A DNA stretch of 64,000 bases from Piezodorus guildinii (lineage: Eukaryota; Arthropoda; Insecta; Hemiptera; Pentatomidae), in the NCBI GenBank assembly GCA_023052935.1, contig CM041298.1, forward strand, positions 24,719,692 to 24,783,691. The letters are read 5' to 3'. Below, in pieces: positions 11,786 through 23,059 of the stretch; positions within the stretch are counted from its first letter, which is position 1; every line of letters starts with the position of its first letter. The position numbers and the translations under genes were made by a program. The notes under the pieces are model-generated. The model did not search any database. It was not told the DNA's origin and saw only the letters and a program-made list of their open reading frames with translations.

Positions 11786-11868
<83 letters not shown>
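11786..11868. repeat. TA microsatellite
   Basis: About 41 perfect TA repeats, directly left of the palindromic element at 11901-12182. Confidence 0.97.
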
Positions 11869-11871
<3 letters not shown>

Positions 11872-11900
11872 TGATCGGTTCTCGACTGTTGATAATTTAA

Positions 11901-12182
11901 GTTTCTGTTGTTCTCAGGTTTCAGTCAATGAATAAACAATTTTATCTATGCGACGTTTCGAGAATTTATTGTTCTCATAATCATGCCTTAACAATGGAAA
12001 AACAAAAAAACAGTACATTAATATTATTATACAATAATTAATATATGATGCTATTGTAAGAGATATAGAAATATATACCTACTGTATGATTATTCATTGT
12101 TCATGATTGTGAGAACAATAAATTCTCGAAACGTCGCATAGATAAAATTGTTTATTCATTGACTGAAACCCGAGAACAGAAA
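11901..12182. repeat. Palindromic element with about 80 bp inverted arms
   Basis: The left arm 11901-11985 and right arm about 12100-12182 are near-perfect reverse complements around about 110 bp of AT-rich filler. Each arm, read outward from the centre, contains a 5 bp stem GAGAA/TTCTC with a 7-base loop followed at once by GAAACGTCGC. TA repeats lie on both sides, so it probably inserted into a TA microsatellite. No protein is encoded. It may be two head-to-head terminal repeats of a Penelope-like element, or a foldback MITE. Confidence 0.8.
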
Positions 12183-12189
12183 CTTATAT

Positions 12190-12551
12190 ATATATATATA
12201 ATAAACAGAAAAAAAAAACGATATTCTGGGACTTCCCTGACACTAACATATATGAACAAAAATTATAGTTATAATCAGCCAAAGGTACTAATAAAACTGA
12301 AAATGTTATTAAAAATAATAAATGCATTATAATGTTTAAGTAAATAAAATAGAAAAAAGACAATTGATGGTCGCATTTTATAAAATAAATATAATAAAAT
12401 AACATTGAAAATATAGATAATTTATTTTACCACACAATTAACATTTAAAATTGTGTACATTATTCATTTCACTCATTAGTTTACACAAATTAACAAACAT
12501 CTGCTTAGGGAGAATTTCATGGTCCGAAATCTTTAAGTGTTTAATAAAATT
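12190..12551. other. AT-rich stretch without gene
   Basis: Short TA run at 12184-12200, then AT-rich sequence with no supported frame. Confidence 0.5.
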
Positions 12552-12765
12552 ATGGGGCGACTCTAGGGTATGGAGACCCTCCTGGGGCAGACCCAGCCTC
12601 TTTTAAGTCGGTATCCAAATTAATTGGGAAAAACATGGCGGTTGATCGCGATTAAGGCCTAATCACCTCATTCCACTGCCGTTGGCCTTGAGCCAGTACG
12701 AATCTCTAAATGTACTGAGCCCAAGACCCTCCATGGTATGTAGTGGTACAGATAGGTTTTAAATT
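12552..12765 (+). repeat. SINE family 1, headless copy
   Basis: Matches the body of the SINE at 18736-19025 (tatggagaccc..., cctaatcacctcattcc..., actgagcccaagaccc) but lacks the tRNA-like head. Confidence 0.75.
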
Positions 12766-13884
12766 GTTAAGTGACCACTTATCCGTTTGGGAAGAGTTAA
12801 AATGAAAGTAAAGTAGATACTGAATTTTACCCTAAAAAGGACTAAATACTACACATTTCAAAGAGCAAGCTAATCCGTGTTTGGAGTCAACATGGCGATC
12901 CCAAAAAAAAAAAAAAAGGTCGGTAACAGAGAACCCAGATTTAGTGCAAAATTCGCTGGTGTAATTAACAAGTGGGTAAGTATAGAACACAGAGCTCGTT
13001 TGAGCGATAAAATTCACAGCTTTTGGACGCTAAGGTTCGATATAAACTTCATATTCTTAGCGCGCCAATAAATTACTAATATGAACTGAAGAAAAGGGAC
13101 ATTATCAAGTAAGAATTCAACTAATGAATAAATTAAAACTGAGCTGATAAACTTTAAACAATTCCAGTCCTATTCTAGAAAATATAGAACTCATCGAATG
13201 GCGAAATGCCAAATGCAGTTTCATCGTGCCAGGATTTACAAATCACGTGCTCAAAGATATAGTACGCTTTCAAAGTCGTTATCAGATCTGTATATGAGGA
13301 AGTTGTTAAAAACACTATCGTGGGTAACTTTGCTATTTTAGTTTCTGACAAAGGTCTCGGTATGATGTTTTATTGCTGTAATATCAGACATATTTACTGA
13401 TAAAATTGTTATACAAACATCTCTAGTTTCCGAAAACATAAAATACAGTTCATTGAAATACTTGGAAACGTATTTGTTTCATATTAGTTTACGTTAAACT
13501 AGAGCACAGTGAAAACAACAAACATGTAAAGCTGAAAAAAAAAACTTATTGTTTGGTTATGCTGTATAGATGACCAAGCTATCAACTTTTCTGGCATTTT
13601 CATCTGGACAGTTATTATCTTTTATCTGATATATCAGAGTATTTTTTAAAGGAAACTGATTCATAAAAAAAAAAAAAAAAAAATTAAAATAACCAATACA
13701 GTTCATCGAGCAAGTAATCAGTATAAATAATGTAAAACAAATATAATAAAACAAAAATTATTTTCATATAGCTAAATTTTTTATCTATTAATATTTTTTA
13801 AGTTGAAATAATAATACTAGGCTAATCGGACAGGAAGATTCGACGCCGATGAAACCAATGTAAGGAAACAATTATATCCAATGA
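12766..13884. other. AT-rich stretch without gene
   Basis: Contains A-runs at 12902-12916 and 13664-13682. The frame reading PKKKKKVG near 12900 comes from the first A-run and is not a credible gene. Confidence 0.5.
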
Positions 13885-14760
13885 CCGCCGCACAGTGGGC
13901 CAAATTACCAATTTAGGTGGACAAAAGTTTGGAGTTTTCCAGTGCTTCACCTTTTTATTATTAGTTATCAAGACCTTTAATACTAATATTTCCCGCATAC
14001 CGTGTTTACAAATAAATAGTAAATTAATGAATCATTCCTGTTCATACAAGTGCCTTATAACCGACAGTGGGATTTTTTTTATTCGATGGTCATTTATTTT
14101 GTTTAAGGTGAATTTAGAGCAAAGTATTTTTGCTTTTATATAACAATGGACATTGCTGAGACAGGTAAGACATTATATTTCCAAATTCGTTATTGAATAT
14201 AAATTGTAATCTCACCTGTAGAGTTAATTTAGCAATTTGTAAATATATGCCTTTATTCAATAACGAAAAACTATATAACCCCCAAGTTACCCCAAGAATT
14301 TGTTTGTAGGATTTGTTTTACTAATCCTTCTAGTCTTTAAATATTACAAAACGGTTTTGCGATTTTTTGCGTTTTGGGTGATATATAATTTTTTTCAGAG
14401 GCAACACTCCGAATCAAAAGTTATACAATCTATAATTTGAAGAATTTCCTAAATCATATAAAATACATCTATTAGCAGATTTTAGCAACTCCGAGCCATT
14501 ATTAGAATTTTTATATTATATTTCCCGCATTCTGGGGCTTCAAACGTAAAATATAGGGAAGTTTTAGATTTAAACTAATACATTCGATGTTTGACCACTA
14601 TGCGCTCGCCAATCGTGTCAAAAATTTAATTAGTTTTTATAGTAGTTTCTTATGATTGTTTTAAATAATTTTTTCCGTAATCTGGAACCCTAAAAGTTTA
14701 ATATTGACAAGTTTCAGAATTTTTTCCACCTAAATCGGTCATATTGCTCACTGTGCGCCG
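13885..14760. mobile_element. MITE-like element with about 37 bp terminal inverted repeats
   Basis: The left end 13885-13922 (cgccgcacagtgggcc..., atttaggtgga) is the near reverse complement of 14724-14760 (tccacctaaatcgg..., cactgtgcgccg). The interior of about 800 bp is AT-rich and non-coding. CAGTG...CACTG inside the ends recalls hAT-type termini, but no clear 8 bp target duplication is visible. Confidence 0.5.
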
Positions 14761-15039
14761 TCCAACTCCTAATCCATAAGGTAGCGTGCTATATCCGTAG
14801 CGTGGTAATCTTAGATATTATAAATATTTGAATAGACAAAGGAATAAGAAGAAATTCCCATTTAGATCAGCTGCTCAACACCGCTGAGTTGCTATGAGTA
14901 CACAGCATACCGGATCAACCCTGAAGACAATTTCAAAGAGAAAATAGAGGGAGATACTGCTGAATAGAAATGTATAAACATCGCTCATATACATATATAA
15001 ATACCGCCTAGCCTCAATATATGTGGTGATGCAGGATTC

Positions 15040-15475
15040 TCAGTGAGTCAAGCATATGATCTCCGCTATGTTTTGCAACTGATTTCTTTCCAGTCCAGAG
15101 AGCAGAATCACAGCTGCTGAAATGAAGTGCCTGGGAAAGACAAAATGAGATCGTGTCAGGAATGAACCGATACACCAGGAACTGAAGGTTGCGCCATCAA
15201 AGGAAATTCTGCAAACCCGTCAGTTGAAGTGGTTCGGCTACGTTATTAGACTGGAGGATCACAGTTATCTCCTAAAAACCATGGATGGGAGAAGGCCTCG
15301 GGGGCGACCAAGGATGTCCTACCTGGAGTACGTCGACAAACTTTGCAGAGGTAGAGGGAAAGATCTCCGCCAGGTCTGGAACCTAGCTGAGAATAGAGAG
15401 GATTGGATCGCTGGCTAAACGCTCCCCTACGCTGATACGGAACTCTTGGGAGAAGCAAAAGAAGAAGAAGGATTT
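15040..15475 (+). pseudogene. LINE 3' end: RTE-like C-terminal domain
   Basis: Reads ILQTRQLKWFGYVIRLEDHS, GRRPRGRPRMSYLEYVD and QVWNLAENREDWIAG-stop, followed by an (AGA)n tail. This is the C-terminal end seen in many insect endonuclease-reverse transcriptase LINEs. Upstream codons to about 15090 (SRITAAEMKCLG) belong too, with one stop. Confidence 0.8.
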
Positions 15476-15479
15476 TTCT

Positions 15480-15640
15480 TCTTCGTCCGGGAGTTACTAC
15501 ACACACAGACCTTTATTCGGGATTTGTTTATTTGGACACTAAAACGTGTATTTCCGTTGAAAACTGGAATTCGAAAATTTTCACGATTGCAATAATTTCC
15601 CTTACTTTATATTTCATATATAGGTTAGTGAAAGTGAAAA
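15480..15640 (+). repeat. DINE-1-like (HINE) 3' fragment
   Basis: Contains gggagttac...cacacacagacc, the phrase cgtgtatttccgttgaaaac, and the terminal gtgaaag hairpin arm, as in the full-length copy at 54068-54973. Confidence 0.8.
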
Positions 15641-15737
15641 TAATTGTAATTATGTTTATTAAAATTTTTTTTAGGGATAATTTGGCTAAAAGTTATTTAA
15701 AGCTAACTTTTCATTACCGCATTACACACACCCGTGG

Positions 15738-15813
<76 letters not shown>
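15738..15813. repeat. TA microsatellite
   Basis: About 38 TA repeats. It produces long meaningless Tyr-Ile frames on both strands. Confidence 0.97.
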
Positions 15814-15821
<8 letters not shown>

Positions 15822-15849
15822 ATTTATATTTCTATATAACTCAATAAGC

Positions 15850-16317
15850 TTAAACTTAGTAATATATTTATTTAAATAGATGAATGTATACACACGCATG
15901 TATTTAGGTACATATATATGATAGCTATTATCACACATCCTTAATGATATACCCGTCCCTACTCTTATCATTGCCACCTAAATGTTCAGGCCTAGCTCGG
16001 GGCTCGTTTGTGCCTGGTAATGGGACCACTTGGCAACTGCTTCTATATTGGAGGCTTTAAACTCCCGAATAGTTCCCTTATTGTTCTCTACCTTAATGCT
16101 CCATCCTTGTTATAAATATATTAGTTTAACAAATAAAAAATTAGTATAAAGAAAAGTCGGCCTATTAAACCTATTCTCTCGATTAGCTTTTTATAAGCTA
16201 ACAAAAGACATTAAAAAAAAATATCAGTACGTTCGCTAAAGTAGATTATGTTCAGAATGCATTATTTTTTATTATTATTTTTCTTAATTGTGAAACATCA
16301 TCACTTTGTAGAGATAT
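15850..16317. other. Unassigned stretch with a GC-richer block
   Basis: 15945-16110 is GC-richer. Its minus strand has an open frame reading WSIKVENNKGTIREFKAS and AVAKWSHYQAQTSPELG, which may be an old element fragment. I cannot assign it. Confidence 0.35.
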
Positions 16318-16640
16318 AATAATAATAATATACTTACCGAACCCGAAGGTTCGATGCCGATACCACCATATTCCGCCTTCCCAGACTCGTCTAATGTTCA
16401 TCTTTCAAGCCTGAGCCCCCGAGATCAACCTTAACGCAATCCTCCCTTCGACGCTTCGGCCTACCTTTCGGACGCCTAACAGTCGGATCAGTGAATAAAA
16501 ACATTCTCGGAATCCGTTCCTCACCGAGCCCAAATACTTTACGCACCCATTTGAGTATCGGCGATGCTATCAACTCAGATACAAGTTCCACAATTCCGCG
16601 TTATGCAACCTTCTAAACTCCCTAATGGCCTCATTTCGGG
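16318..16640 (-). pseudogene. RTE-like LINE family A, 3' end fragment
   Basis: Reading leftward: ILKWVRKVFGLGEERIPRM, RRPKGRPKRRREDC, then the shared 3' end (cgaaccttcgggttcgg) and a TAT/TTA tail at 16318-16335. Only about the last 90 codons remain. Confidence 0.85.
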
Positions 16641-17199
16641 CATAAGAAAGCATATTAAACGATTATTTATAAAAATCTGTTACCGACGAATAAACGAAGA
16701 CGATAATGTAAATAAGTAGAAATGGAAAACAGGATCAATTTTCGAAACATCAATCACAAGAGGTAAAGTATCTCAAATGGTGCGATCATCCGCTGATTGT
16801 CACACCTGAATGACAGGTGTAAATCCATTTGAAAGTCAAAGCAGAACCGATCCTGATAGTGTTGTTGCTAATCTTGCCCCTCATTGTTTTCCCATTCGGC
16901 ATGTTAAGCATCTGGTTACAACTGTCTAATTTGTGCCAAATACTCAGGTAACTGTTTTCCAAGGTTAATGATGTATTTGACAGATAAACAAAGCGAAAAA
17001 AAATTGAAATACACATTAATATGAAAGGGGAACACACATAAAGAAATGGCGGAGAAAGAGAAAAATAGCAATATTTTGTTAAACATTCTACAACTCTCGA
17101 TCATAAATAAATGATACAATTAAGATAAATTAGTAAATGTTTTTTCGTTTATCAGTATAGGATATTCTTTGTTAGCGTTGTTATTTATCGTCCATTTTT
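16641..17199. other. Stretch without gene
   Basis: No supported frame or repeat. Confidence 0.45.
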
Positions 17200-17450
17200 A
17201 TGCTACTATGGCTAATCGGACGATACTATAGTGGGAGTCATAAATTTTGCCTATCCAGGTTTTATTAGGATAGGGATCTTTCACGAGTACCTGACATCGC
17301 ACAGGCTCGGGAACACCTTTTACCGCCCCCTACGAAGAACGGCATAACTAAGGATTTTTTACTTCCATTAAAAATCCTAGGACCATCTGCGGGTTTGAAC
17401 CCGGAACCTTTGGCATAGGAGGCTGTTATGCTAACCTAAACGTAACCCCA
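17200..17450 (-). repeat. tRNA-derived SINE family 2
   Basis: On the minus strand: head GTTAGCATAAC...(A-box region), B box GGGTTCAAACCC at about 17391-17402, then the body (catcgcacaggctcgg, gataggcaaaattt, gattagccatagtagca on the coding sense). Other copies lie at 18.6, 27.5, 29.2 and 56.1 kb. Confidence 0.85.
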
Positions 17451-17609
17451 ACTAACTCCTTCCGTGTTAGTGACACCCTATTCGTCTATTATGTATTATT
17501 TTATAAACTGATTTTCTCATGTATTTTTTTAACCCCAAGTTCTCGGGTTCAAACCTGACCAATACCCGAGAGAGAGGAAAACTGGTCCTTTGGAGGATGG
17601 TGCAAGTCT

Positions 17610-17690
17610 GTGTAAATTGGTCATTTGGATTCAGGCAACGTTTATTTCCGGTGAATAAAATATTTTATATATAGTTAAGTAAAAGTAATA
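17610..17690 (+). repeat. DINE-1-like fragment
   Basis: Phrases tttggattcagg, gtttatttccg and the end tatatatagttaagtaaaag match the 3' end of the family in degraded form. Confidence 0.5.
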
Positions 17691-17779
17691 ACGAAAATAG
17701 ACATGCATGTACATAGAGATACAATCATTAAGCCGCTCACTCCAATGATATAATTTTAAAAATGTTTTTATATTTAAAT

Positions 17780-18110
17780 AGACCTACCTGGACTTACGGA
17801 ATTGTCTTTTGGGGCTCTACTAAACCTTCAAATTGTTCCCGTATTCAATCCTTACAATCGATCAATGCTTATTCCTTACTTTGTCTCGAATAATCTCATC
17901 CATAAAGACCTTAATGTTATATATGTTACTGGTTTGGCCCGTATCATATATTATTCCTTCCACGATAAACTCTACTCCCACTCTAACTCGCTAATTTCAA
18001 TTCTTGCTTCCTCATTCATTCCAGACAATCTTCAGAGCCGTCTGAAAAAAAAAAAAATGGCATCGAGACTTTCTATTTTAGATTAGATACAGGAGTGCTG
18101 CCAATGGGCG
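17780..18110 (+). pseudogene. Jockey-like LINE family C fragment
   Basis: Reads RPTWTYGIVFWGSTKPSNCS, then decays with several stops; the later text matches the 22 kb and 53.5 kb copies (thumb region to C-terminus). Confidence 0.65.
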
Positions 18111-18579
18111 TTATCTGTTCATGTCTTTTTTATTTATTTTATGTCAAAGTTAATTTACTAGATGTATTTCAAAATTTTTAAACTTAGTCTGTAGCATCGT
18201 CAGATTAGCATTATAAATTGCCGTTAAAAGAATAAAAAAGAATAACATGGACTATTTTGATTAGCGTGGTGATTTGGATTGAGCGTGGTTACCCTAAGAA
18301 GTCTTTTTCTGTTTAAAATACCAACTGGTAAATTCTCGAGATCACAATACTTTCCTTTAATATATTTTATAAATCGGCAATTGAAGGTAAACACGTTTAT
18401 TAAATAACAAATCTTTTCAGATATATTATAAAATAATTCTGTGAGCCTACACTTTATAAATATGAAACTGTCAGAATATGAAGTTTTACTTTCAAATGAT
18501 TATTCATTTTTGGGGCTTAAATCACTACACACACTCACTATGTCTTTGTTTTGTCATTTATCATCACTTTCTATGCTAT
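18111..18579. other. Degraded repeat debris
   Basis: Holds a tail piece of SINE family 2 (tgtagcatcgtcagattagc, 18190-18210) and a faint DINE-1-like end near 18335-18390. No gene. Confidence 0.4.
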
Positions 18580-18735
18580 ATTGGGAGTCCTTATTTTTCC
18601 TAATCATGTTAAATTAGGATAGGGATCTTTAAATACTACCTGCTTTCTCTAACATCGCACAGGCTCGAGACCACTATTTTACGTCCACCACAAAGGACGG
18701 TATAACCAGATTTTTTACTTTATTAAAAACTTCTA
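18580..18735 (-). repeat. SINE family 2, 5'-truncated copy
   Basis: Body matches 17220-17370 in the same order; the tRNA-like head is missing where SINE family 1 begins at 18736. Confidence 0.75.
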
Positions 18736-19025
18736 GAGGGAGTGGCGTGATCCAGTGGATAGAGCGTTAATCTACTCTTATCCGGGTCCCAGGTTCGAAC
18801 CCCCGTGAGGCAGAATTATTTATTCTGTCATTTCAACCGTGGAGCGACCCTGGCTTATGGAGACCCAGCCTCTTTAAAGTTTACCTGAAGTTGGAGGAAA
18901 CTTGTTGGCCTAGCGTGATTTAGGCCTTATCAACTCCTTGCACGGCCATTGACCGTGAAACACTACAAATCTCCTTGTACTGAACCCAAGACCCAGGGTT
19001 GTACAAGGCAATTTTTTTTTTTTTT
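18736..19025 (+). repeat. tRNA-derived SINE family 1, full copy
   Basis: A-box-like TGGCGTGATCCAGTGG near 18742-18757 and B box GGTTCGAACCC at 18792-18802 sit at the correct spacing for a pol III promoter. A body of about 200 bp unrelated to tRNA and a T-run tail at 19012-19025 follow. The tRNA-like head lacks a foldable acceptor partner, so it is a SINE and not a tRNA gene. Confidence 0.88.
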
Positions 19026-19119
19026 ACCGTTGCGCAACACTCAGACAACCGAAAATGATTTCGCAACAAAATACGTTTCCTAACTGCATATATATATACA
19101 GTGAGTGTTAATCCTCAGC

Positions 19120-19300
19120 CTCTAGGTTTTTTTTCCATTTTTGTGTACCCACTTTATAGAGGCTGGATAAGCGTCAGGTGGGTCTCTATAACATAGTGTC
19201 ACCTCAAAGCTGAAATTACAGAGTAATAATATTCACAGCTGAAATTCGAACTCAGGACGCGGAAAACAATAGACTCTCCACTTGACCACGCCGCTCCTAT
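19120..19300 (-). repeat. tRNA-derived SINE family 4
   Basis: On the minus strand GGCGTGGTCAAGTGGAG (A box) and GAGTTCGAATTTC (B box), then a body that ends in ...AAAATGGAAAAAAAACC at 19120. Confidence 0.65.
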
Positions 19301-19304
19301 TATT

Positions 19305-19405
19305 TCCACTCACCTATATAGGATCGTGAAAATTTTCAAATCCAAGTTTCACCACAACTAATGGTTTTGGGGTACCCAAGTCCAAACGACCAAGTCCCGC
19401 AAAAA
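19305..19405 (-). repeat. DINE-1-like fragment
   Basis: Contains cacctatataggatcgtgaa and ccaagtcccgcaaaaagct, the 3'-terminal 100 bp of the family. Confidence 0.6.
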
Positions 19406-19429
19406 GCTAGGGGTTTTTTTCCGGAGGTA

Positions 19430-20225
19430 GGTGGAAATCTTCAAAAGACGCGAATAGGTCCGTACCTATCCGTGCGTGGGATTCCTACCCACTAAAACCA
19501 ACCTCCCTACACTTGTTTCTCACCCTTCACAGGACCACCGTTACGCATTACTTCGTGGAGGGGAGTGAGTGGCTGTGAGCCGCCCCATTGTTAAAGGTCT
19601 TACCCTAGGTACGTCACTTCTTCTCTTCTATTCTCAATTTCTTGATGACGTCCGCAGCCAGACGTTGGCCCGCAATCCAGTTCTCCTGAGAGACTAGCAT
19701 AAGGTTGACGTTGTTGTCAGGTGTAGCTTCTGATCTACATATTTATCGAAATTCTTCCCTCTCTACTTGAAAGCGAGGACAGTGAATAGGTGTTCTAATG
19801 TCTCAACTGTTGTTGGGCATATTGGACATTCTGCTGTATTGTCCAACTTAAACCTTAATTGATAGGATCTGAAGCATCCATGTCCAGTGAGCATTTGGGT
19901 CAGGTAGTAGTCCAGTTCTCCGTGGCTTCTATCCATCCAGGGTTAGATGCAAGGTACCAGCCTATGGGTCCACCTTCCGCTCGCTACCAAATGCCACCGT
20001 CGCTGCCACTTGTGGACTGTCTGTTTCCTCTCTTCGGCCCTAGGAATGTGGGCAGCACTTTTATACGTACGTTGCCTTTCCTCCGACAGCAGTTCAATGG
20101 GTGGCATCCTGGCCACCAAACATGCAGCATCGTAAGATACTGTGCGAAACGCACTTATCACTCTCAGGAAGCTTCGGAGATAAACGGACACCTGTAAGTC
20201 AGTGTGTCAAGGGCATTATTCCATA
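19430..20225 (-). pseudogene. R1-like LINE, C-terminal end
   Basis: Minus strand reads RTVSYDAACLVARMPPIELL, SEERQRTYKSA, WQRRWHLVASGRWTHRLVP, MDRSHGELDYYLTQMLTGHG and FKLDNTAECPICP, with a cysteine/histidine cluster and then stops. This is the region after the reverse transcriptase in R1/Waldo/TRAS-type LINEs, ending in the CCHC motif. 19430-19640 is its 3' UTR. Shortened and interrupted; RT itself is absent. Confidence 0.8.
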
Positions 20226-20230
20226 TCGGG

Positions 20231-20775
20231 GCTGCGTATATGTGTGTGGGTGTGTTAAGTCAAGCACGAAAACAAAAAAGTCCTATGAAACTTAAATTTC
20301 ATATTCAAAGCAACTATAAGCCCAAGATGCTACAGCAACTTTTTCATCAAAATCATCTCACAAGAAGAGCCAATTTATACCATGCATTTAGCTCCTTTTT
20401 ACGATATTCTCAAAAGCTGCTCTAACGATTTTGATTTAACTCCCTATATCGATGTAAAATTTGGTAGGATTTAATACCATGTAGGTTTCATTGCGATTGA
20501 AATAGTCTGACAGGGGTTAAATACCGATGATTTAAAATAAATATACATTCTACTTAGTACTGATAAAAAAACATTATCAGTTTGAAGAATTTAAGAATTA
20601 AAAATTTGAAGAAATAGATTGAAGAGAATGAGAAAAGATCAAAAATATTTGTTTATGCTATTTTAATCATAAAAACAGTAATATAGACGTATAATATACC
20701 GTAGCAATTAATTCTTTAAGAATTTATTTTGTATCTCTAAGTGTATTGAAGAATTATTAAAAAAACTATTTTAAT
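20231..20775 (-). repeat. DINE-1-like copy, partial
   Basis: Follows the wording of the full copy at 49618-50527 (ttataccatgcattt, gatgtaaaattt, ccatgtaggtttcatt, atataccgt) with about 80% identity by eye. Confidence 0.8.
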
Positions 20776-20786
20776 TGATTTCAACA

Positions 20787-21230
20787 ACTAAACAAATGAA
20801 TAAAGTGTATTGGGAAAGTAAAATAGCTCAATACATGGGTAGCTCATGATCTCACTGAGCGGCAGCAAGACCCCATGTTTCAAAACATACCGTGCAAAAA
20901 TTGAAAGAACTGGGCTACGATGTTCTTCCGCACCCACCATATTCTCCCGACTTGTCTCCAGTCCAGATTACCACCTGTTTAAGAATTTAGCCAACTTTGT
21001 GAAAGGAAAACTATTTGAAAATGATGATCAAGTGAAAAGTTCGTTTTCAGATTTTGTTTCAGTTCAAAGCTCAGAGTTTTTCAGTTCGGGGATAAAAAGT
21101 TGGTGTCACGTTGGGAAAAATGTGTAGAAAAAGAAGGTAAATACTTCGAATAAAATTATCTTGTTTTCATATTTTATTTTTAATAAAAATCCTTTAGCAT
21201 GAAAACGGACATTTCAAGTGACACAACCAA
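20787..21230 (+). mobile_element. Mariner family 2, 5'-truncated copy
   Basis: Carries the last third of a mariner transposase (LKELGYDVLPHPPYSPDLS, then damaged; FVKGKLFENDDQVKSSFSDF, SSEFFSSGIK) and a right inverted terminus (ggacatttcaagtgacacaa, 21208-21227). It contains the same internal deletion junction as the copy at 43227-44136. Catalytic positions one and two are missing, so it cannot encode an active enzyme. Confidence 0.85.
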
Positions 21231-21409
21231 ACAGATTAAACTGAATAAAATTGATATCTGACAATTAAAAAAAAACATTTATTTGTCATTCATAGACATA
21301 GTAAAAAATTTAACTCACTGCTGCCTCAGGTATATTTCTACGGTATTACTTTACCTAACAAAGTTTTTATAAACAACTTTTTTAATTCGCAGCAATTAAA
21401 AATAACAAA

Positions 21410-21446
21410 TGTTATAGTCGCGTGCAAAGCCGCAAGGTACAGCTAG
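21410..21446 (+). mobile_element. Helitron-like 3' terminus
   Basis: cgtgcaaagccgcaaggtac followed by agCTAG and then T matches the usual Helitron 3' end (short GC hairpin a few bases before CTAG, insertion before T). The 5' end was not located. Confidence 0.4.
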
Positions 21447-22035
21447 TATTTATATAATATCTAATTAATAAAATCAAAGAACAAGATCATTAGAGTCGAA
21501 ATAATCAAGTAAAGCTTTCTATAAAATTTTTGTCGCTGTAAAAGACACCATAAGGATTCTTCACCGTCGGATCCAAACTGCGGAGTTGCATCAGGAACTA
21601 TTTCTTTAATAAAGCCTGGTTCAATTGAGGAGCCCTGTAGACATTGGAAGGAGGCCCTTGAACTAGGGCAGCGATATCTAACTTGCAATAAATTACTTTA
21701 ATGTACGAGACAGTTATCAGCCGTTGTAGTCCCTTCTTAAGCTTCCCTCAAGGCGCTAACCTTATTTATCTAGGCTCCCTGTAATAAAATCCCTTTATAG
21801 TTCACTACTAAGAGCCTCCTCTTTTATGGTTTATCATCTAAAATTCCCTCATAAATATGTTTTTCTTAATTACTATTATTACACTGAAATATTTTTTTTT
21901 AAATCTCGTACGGGCAACACTGGTTATAACTAATGTCGAATTTATGGTTTCTTTTTTAAACATTGTAATGGTATTGACAACTGTATTAACAAAAAAAAAA
22001 ATACATCAAGTAAGTATGATAGTTATATAATACAA
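21447..22035. other. Unassigned stretch
   Basis: 21520-21680 on the minus strand reads LDIAALVQGPPSNVYRAPQL and LDPTVKNPYGVFYSDKNFIE around one stop. It looks like an old coding remnant that I do not recognise. Confidence 0.35.
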
Positions 22036-22965
22036 TGACATGATATGGGAGCACCCTAAAAATATTCTAAACTAGAAGGTCCCGGGGGCATTTCCTTTTT
22101 AGGCGCCTTGGGGGATTATCCAGAATTGAAGAGGAAGAATGGATTGAAACTAGTGGGTTAAAGTGAGAATAGATTTGTCATGAAATGATTGATACCTGGT
22201 CCGAGCCAAATCACTAACACAGGGAACATTAAGATCCTTATGGATAAGTTTATTCGTGACAAAGTAAGGAGCGTTGAGGATTTTACGAAGGATTTTGTAT
22301 TGTAAGGATTGGATGCGGGAAGAATTTGATGGTTTAGTAGAGCCTCAAAGCTCTACTCCGTAAGCCCAGATTGGTCTAATGATAGTCATGTAGATGAGCC
22401 TTTTGTAGTTCAGAGGAAGGTTTGGCCGCTCGTCTAGTAAGTGTTGAAGTAGACTAAAACGGCGAGCAGTTTCTTGTCGTTTTAGTCGTGTATGAGGATT
22501 CCAAGTCAGACGTCTGTCAAGATGTAGTCCTAGGTATCAGATCTGTTCAACAGGAACTAGTTGAATGTTATTAAAGGTACTGTAGGGCAGGATGTCAAAG
22601 GTTTACGACGAAGGGTAAAGGTTATTTGATGAGATTTGTTGGAATTTATTTTTATTCTCCAGTTCTGACACCATACTTCTAGGTCTTTGATGTGGGGTTG
22701 CAGGGTATGTGAGACAATAAATGGATCTTTATGAACTGATAAAACGCAGGTGTTATCAGCATAGGTAGAAAGGAAAGTGTTAGGATGGGTTGGGATATCA
22801 GCTGTATAGACTGTGTATAGAATGGGTCCCAGGATACTGCCTTGAGGAACACCTGCAGTCTTCGTAAAAAGGGATGAATAAGAAATATTGTGATTTATTT
22901 TGAAGGATCTATCAGGGAGGTAGGATTGAATTATCAGAAAGTATGTGGGAGGAAGGAATTTACGG
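22036..22965 (-). pseudogene. Jockey-like LINE family C, RT remnant
   Basis: Minus strand reads YLPDRSFKINHNISYSSLF, AGVPQGSILGPILYTVYTAD, THPNTFLSTYADNTCVLS (active-site YADD changed to YADN), WCQNWRIKINSNKS and FTLRRKPL, then stops and frame breaks through the thumb to the 3' end at about 22060. Same family as 11.2, 17.8 and 53.1 kb. Confidence 0.88.
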
Positions 22966-23059
22966 GCACGTTGATTGTTAAATAACTTTAAGCACTATTA
23001 ATTAAATTTAGAAATAAAAAATGTTTTAAGAATTATATAGCTTTCCAAAGATGAATCTA

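Noticed and set aside
12877..13071. Frame with PKKKKKVG, similar to a nuclear localisation signal
   Set aside because: The lysines come from an A-run and nothing else supports a gene.
15532..15977. Long frames on both strands full of Tyr-Ile
   Set aside because: Translation of the TA microsatellite at 15738-15813.
18736..18810. Possible tRNA gene
   Set aside because: A and B boxes are present, but the head is continuous with a SINE body; the same holds at 26732, 27505, 17400 and 19290.
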